This document shows positions 14,597 to 17,471 of a stretch of DNA of 17,471 bases, one piece after another; positions within the stretch are counted from its first letter, which is position 1; every line of letters begins with the position of its first letter. The stretch comes from Endomicrobium sp. (lineage in GTDB: Bacteria > Elusimicrobiota > Endomicrobiia > Endomicrobiales > Endomicrobiaceae), in contig JAISRM010000296.1 of NCBI GenBank assembly GCA_031273645.1, positions 1 through 17,471 on the forward strand, written 5' to 3'. The notes under the pieces were generated by a model, which had not been told where the DNA came from, did not search any database, and saw only the letters and a program-made list of their open reading frames with translations. A program made the translations under genes and the position numbers.

Positions 14597-15706
14597 TTAT
14601 ATTAAATTTAAAAAGTGGTCAATACCCCCGTCCCCTTGACCACTTATTATGGCGGCTGCTCTTTTGCTGACGCCTTTTTCTCCTAACATTTTTCTTAAAT
14701 CTGACAATTCCTTAACTTTAGCGGCGTAAGTTTCTTTATTTAATCCGGCGATAACGCAATCCGCTATTTTTTCCGGTTTTGCGTCAAATTGTATAAATTC
14801 AGGAACTATAGATTTGTCCGCAAGTATATTTGCTATGGTAATATATTTTACTTTCGCTATCATTCTCATGATGAAATAGTTAAAATACGACAATTTATAC
14901 ATTACCGCCATAGGAATTCCCATCAGCGAATTTTCAAGGCTTACCGTGCCAGACGGACATACGGCAAAATCAATAGATTTTCTTATTTCCCAGTCGTTGT
15001 TGCGTTCAATTTTTATATATTGCGGCAATTCGTAATGAAAATTGTCGTTTGCCGTAAACATTACAAAATCTGCGTTTAACCTGTCTCTTAAAATTTTTGC
15101 CGTCTTGATAATTATGGGCATATGTCTCTTTATTACGCTCTTTCTGCTTCCCGGAAATAAACCTATTAACGGCGGCGTTGAAGGCAAAGATTTGTCCGTG
15201 TAAGGCACGCGGTCTATGAGGGGATTTCCTACAAAAACGGCGTCAATACCGGCTTTTTTGTAAAGCTCTTCTTCAAAAGGAAGAATGACGAGCATTTTTT
15301 TTACCGTCGCCGCAAGCTTTTTTATACGCGCCGGTCTTGAAGCCCACACCTGAGGGCTTATATAATAATAAACAGGAATGCCGAGTTTTTTTGCGGCTTT
15401 AGCCACGTGAATATGAAAACCATAATAGTCAACTAAAATAATTTTGTCGGGCTTTTGCGTTTCAAAAAACTTTAAAAGCCGCTTTAAAAATTTCTTTAAG
15501 AACAAAACTTGTTTGATTGGAAAAAATCCGAAGGCGTTTATATTTACTATGTCTTCAATAAATTCGTCGGCGGCGGCCTTTAAATTTTCCCCTCCGCAAG
15601 CATATATGCGCCATGACGGATTAGCTTTTTTTATTTCTCTGACAAGGTTTGCCGCGTGAATTTCTCCGGACAGATCTCCGGCTGAAATGAAAATTTTATT
15701 ATTCAA
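14597..15706 (-). CDS. lpxB: Lipid A disaccharide synthase LpxB with an element-encoded C-terminus
   Basis: 369-aa GT19 glycosyltransferase that joins UDP-2,3-diacyl-glucosamine and lipid X to form the lipid A disaccharide. It shows IFISAGDLSGEIHAANLV (5-22), LVDYYGFHIHVAK (91-103), YYISPQVWASRPARIKK (114-130), GNPLIDR (160-166), GLFPGSRKSVIKRHMP (182-197) and CPSGTVSLENSLMGIPM (250-266), all standard LpxB blocks. The start is TTG (15704-15706), with a weak GGA about 9 nt upstream. The normal protein would end soon after KRAAAII (348-354). Instead, residues 355-365 (SGQGDGGIDHF) are translated from the right end of the RAYT element, followed by LNLI and a TAA inside the element. The catalytic part is intact, so activity is likely kept. 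Confidence 0.93.
   Translation of the reverse strand: MNNKIFISAGDLSGEIHAANLVREIKKANPSWRIYACGGENLKAAADEFIEDIVNINAFGFFPIKQVLFLKKFLKRLLKFFETQKPDKIILVDYYGFHIHVAKAAKKLGIPVYYYISPQVWASRPARIKKLAATVKKMLVILPFEEELYKKAGIDAVFVGNPLIDRVPYTDKSLPSTPPLIGLFPGSRKSVIKRHMPIIIKTAKILRDRLNADFVMFTANDNFHYELPQYIKIERNNDWEIRKSIDFAVCPSGTVSLENSLMGIPMAVMYKLSYFNYFIMRMIAKVKYITIANILADKSIVPEFIQFDAKPEKIADCVIAGLNKETYAAKVKELSDLRKMLGEKGVSKRAAAIISGQGDGGIDHFLNLI
14610..14645 (-). repeat. Right inverted, self-palindromic end of the RAYT element, within lpxB
   Basis: It is the inverted partner of 13793-13828 (35 of 36). AAGTGGTCAA (14613-14622) pairs with TTGACCACTT (14636-14645) as a 10-bp stem around a 13-nt loop containing CCCCCGTCCCC on the plus strand. 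Read on the minus strand, the hairpin is followed by a T-run, so it resembles an intrinsic terminator, though ribosomes finishing lpxB would run through it. Confidence 0.85.
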
Positions 15707-15762
15707 TATTATAGTCCGTATATGCCGCCGTTTTAGCAGAAAAAAATCGGTCGGCGAAAGAT

Positions 15763-16761
15763 TTAAAAAACCATATTTTTAAGTATTTGCAGCGCAAGCT
15801 CCACCGCGTCTCTGCCCTGTTCTCCGGCGACGAGCGGTTTTTTTCCTTCTGCAACGCTGTTTAAAAAGTTGTCTAATTCGTAGAATAACGGTTCGGCGGA
15901 AGGTATTTTAGGTTTTTTTACGTCTATGTCAAAGAGAGAAGTTATTTTGTCTTTCCCCTCTTTTTTTTGATAAATTTTAAGGTTTTTTCCCGCATAATCA
16001 ACTGAGATATAAGCGTCGTTTTGAAAAATTCTTATTTTTCTGTATTTATCTAAAGTTATTCTGCTTGCCGAAACGTCGGCGACGCAGCCGTTAGCAAATT
16101 TTATTCTGGCTTTTGCTATATCTTCCGTCTGCGAAATTACTTTTGCTCCGTGAGCTTCAAAAGAAATTACTTTGTCTTTTACAAGATAAAAAAGCATGTC
16201 AAGGTCGTGAATCATTAAATCTAAAACAACGCCTATATGGGCGGTTCTGGGGTCATAAGGACCAAGCCTATTTATCTCGATAAATCTCGGATTGTTTACA
16301 AAAGGAGCTGCGGCAATTATTGCGGGATTAAACCTTTCAACATGCCCGACCTGCAAAACTATATTTTTTTTCTCGGCGATTTCAATAAGATTTTGGGCTT
16401 CCTCTATGTTTAATGTAAAAGGTTTTTCAACAAGGCAGTGAATGCCGTTTTCTAAAAGAGGTTTTGCTATATCGTAGTGAAACTGCGTCGGAGCGGATAT
16501 AACGGCGGCGTCGATTTTACCAAACAGCCCCGTAAAATCTGTTAACGCTATAGGCAGAGAGTTTTTTGCGGCCGCGTTTGCTATTTTTAAAGCTCGTTTT
16601 TCATCTGCGTCAACGATATATTTAAGTTCAGAACCGGGGTGATCTCCGAGAATCCTTGCATGATGCTGTCCAAGCGAGCCTACGCCTATAACTGCGGTTT
16701 TTATACGGCTCTTAATATTTGCAGACGATGAAGACGATGAATCGGAATGTTTTTGCGCCAT
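15763..16761 (-). CDS. gnnA: Gfo/Idh/MocA oxidoreductase, probable UDP-GlcNAc 3-dehydrogenase GnnA
   Basis: 332-aa NAD(P)-dependent sugar dehydrogenase. The Rossmann motif GVGSLGQHHARIL lies at 26-38, EKPFTLN at 112-118 (the Lys of EKP is catalytic in the family), GHVERFNPAI at 139-148 and a DLMIHDLDML block at 181-190. GHVERFNPA is common in members linked to lipid A gene clusters. GnnA oxidises the 3-OH of UDP-GlcNAc so that GnnB can put an amino group there, leading to lipid A with N-linked acyl chains at position 3. Neighbours support this: a DegT-type aminotransferase upstream and lpxB downstream. The N-terminal 20 residues are an unusual Ser-rich extension (SDSSSSSSA). AAAGGA 8 nt before the ATG fixes the start. 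A WbpB/WlbA-like role in O-antigen sugar synthesis is the alternative. Confidence 0.78.
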   Translation of the reverse strand: MAQKHSDSSSSSSANIKSRIKTAVIGVGSLGQHHARILGDHPGSELKYIVDADEKRALKIANAAAKNSLPIALTDFTGLFGKIDAAVISAPTQFHYDIAKPLLENGIHCLVEKPFTLNIEEAQNLIEIAEKKNIVLQVGHVERFNPAIIAAAPFVNNPRFIEINRLGPYDPRTAHIGVVLDLMIHDLDMLFYLVKDKVISFEAHGAKVISQTEDIAKARIKFANGCVADVSASRITLDKYRKIRIFQNDAYISVDYAGKNLKIYQKKEGKDKITSLFDIDVKKPKIPSAEPLFYELDNFLNSVAEGKKPLVAGEQGRDAVELALQILKNMVF

Positions 16762-16814
16762 TTTTAATATCCTTTAATTTTTGCCATGCAAACTTTTTTG
16801 CCGATATTTTTATA

Positions 16815-16820
16815 ATTATA
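16815..16820 (-). promoter_or_regulatory. Possible -10 element for the gnnA-lpxB unit
   Basis: A perfect TATAAT on the minus strand lies about 54 bp before the gnnA start, just after the upstream terminator. No convincing -35 is present at 16-18 bp (only a T-run), so this is a weak call based on the -10 and on the need for a promoter after a terminator. Confidence 0.3.
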
Positions 16821-16838
16821 CAAAATTATGACGCCGAT

Positions 16839-16873
16839 AAAAAAACAGGCGCGCTTTTTGTCACGCGCGCCTG
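16839..16873 (-). terminator. Intrinsic terminator after the aminotransferase gene
   Basis: On the minus strand a 9-bp GC-rich stem (CAGGCGCGC, 16865-16873, with 16846-16854) closes a 10-nt loop and is followed by seven T (16839-16845). It lies about 30 nt downstream of the aminotransferase stop and separates that gene from gnnA. Confidence 0.88.
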
Positions 16874-16902
16874 CTCTTTAGACGGCTTACCGGAAAATTT
16901 TA

Positions 16903-17471
16903 TTATTTTTTATAATTTCTTACCGTTTTTATTACTTTTTCAACGTCTGAGGCCGATAAAGACGGGTGAACCGGCAAAGAAACGACTTCTTTTGCGGCTT
17001 GCTGCGCCTGAGGACAAAGCCCGTCTTTATATCCGAGCTTTTTGTAATAAGGCTGTTTGTAGAGAACGCAATCGTAATAAACTCCGCAGGAAATTCCGGC
17101 GGCTTTGAGATATTGCATAAAATTTTCTCTTTCTTTTTCGTCAATTCTTAAGGTATATTGATGAAAAACGTGTCTCGTTTTTAACGGCACGACCGGAGTT
17201 TTTATAAAATCTAAATTTTTAAACGCTTCGTTATATTTGTCGGCGTTTGAAATTCTTTTTGCAATCCAGCTTTCAAGCTGCTCAAGCTGGGCTATGCCTA
17301 TCGAAGCGGCAAGATTTGTCATTCTGTAATTATATCCCAAAACCGTAAACGTCGAATGGCCGTCTCTGCCGTGATTTATTATTTGTCTTGCGTATTTATC
17401 GGCTTTGGCGTCATTTGTTAAAACCATTCCGCCTTCCCCCGTCATCATATTTTTTGTGGCGTAAAAAGAAA
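16903..17471 (-). CDS. gnnB: DegT/DnrJ/EryC1/StrS PLP aminotransferase, probable GnnB (5' end outside window)
   Basis: The last 189 or so codons of a sugar aminotransferase. Reading from the right edge gives SFYATKNMMTGEGGMVLTND: the Lys of ATKN (codon 17452-17454) is the PLP-binding lysine, in the family motif 'SF.pTKn.ttGEGG'. Then come INHGRDG, LGYNYRMTNLAASIGIAQLEQLE, HVFHQYTLRID and LPVHPSLSASDVEKVI, all typical. GnnB transaminates UDP-3-keto-GlcNAc to UDP-GlcNAc3N for lipid A. The specific role is inferred from the following gnnA-like gene and lpxB; many DegT proteins act on other nucleotide sugars. A strong terminator follows, so gnnA downstream needs its own promoter or readthrough. 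Confidence 0.85.
   Translation of the reverse strand, partial: SFYATKNMMTGEGGMVLTNDAKADKYARQIINHGRDGHSTFTVLGYNYRMTNLAASIGIAQLEQLESWIAKRISNADKYNEAFKNLDFIKTPVVPLKTRHVFHQYTLRIDEKERENFMQYLKAAGISCGVYYDCVLYKQPYYKKLGYKDGLCPQAQQAAKEVVSLPVHPSLSASDVEKVIKTVRNYKK

Larger units (their letters stand above)
13793..14645 (-). mobile_element. RAYT (REP-associated tyrosine transposase) element, about 853 bp
   Basis: One Y1 transposase gene is bounded on both sides by near-identical, inverted, palindromic sequences of about 36 bp. This is the arrangement of RAYT genes flanked by their cognate REP-like repeats. The transposase stop codon begins right beside the left repeat. No target duplication can be seen, as expected for HUH enzymes. 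Its right end lies inside the lpxB reading frame. The DNA looks more AT-rich than the flanking genes by eye. Confidence 0.8.

Overview
The window comes from a diderm (Gram-negative-type) bacterium with AT-rich DNA. It carries lipid A genes (lpxB and probable gnnA/gnnB), two UPF0164/TraF_2-like outer-membrane proteins, a Tad/Flp pilus operon and a type IV pilin-like protein. My best guess is Elusimicrobiota, near Endomicrobium. That guess rests on overall gene flavour, not on a marker comparison. Every confident gene except rpmB lies on the minus strand, so the genes are read from right to left.

Right end (17471 to 14597): the 3' part of a DegT-type PLP aminotransferase (probable gnnB) ends at a strong intrinsic terminator. 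A Gfo/Idh/MocA dehydrogenase (probable gnnA) and lpxB follow. This grouping suggests a lipid A built on a 3-amino-substituted (2,3-diamino) sugar. A RAYT-type tyrosine transposase element with about 36-bp inverted, self-palindromic ends (13793-14645) has inserted at the 3' end of lpxB. It now encodes the last codons of that gene. Downstream are an outer-membrane protein gene and, directly abutting it, a short Rel (p)ppGpp synthetase/hydrolase.

Middle (11315 to 8163): rel and the plus-strand rpmB (zinc-ribbon bL28) converge on one bidirectional hairpin terminator that overlaps the rel stop codon. A divergent promoter region separates rpmB from a type IV pilin-like gene. That gene is followed by an 18-codon leader ORF and recG.

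Left half (8128 to 1): a near-consensus promoter drives rfbB (dTDP-glucose 4,6-dehydratase), which is followed only 3 nt later by a compact Tad cluster. The order is TadE-like pseudopilin, Flp pilin, CpaB/RcpC, TadA ATPase, TadB, TadC, a TPR-like lipoprotein (possible TadD counterpart) and a partial outer-membrane protein running off the left edge. The TadA protein has a 230-residue N-terminal extension that looks like a TadZ/CpaE domain whose ATP-binding motifs have decayed. No secretin, prepilin peptidase or separate TadZ is in the window.

No tRNA, rRNA, CRISPR array or gene-free stretch over 300 bp was seen. Starts were adjusted from the longest open frame where a Shine-Dalgarno (SD) sequence decided (cpaB, flp, rfbB and the outer-membrane protein gene beside rel).
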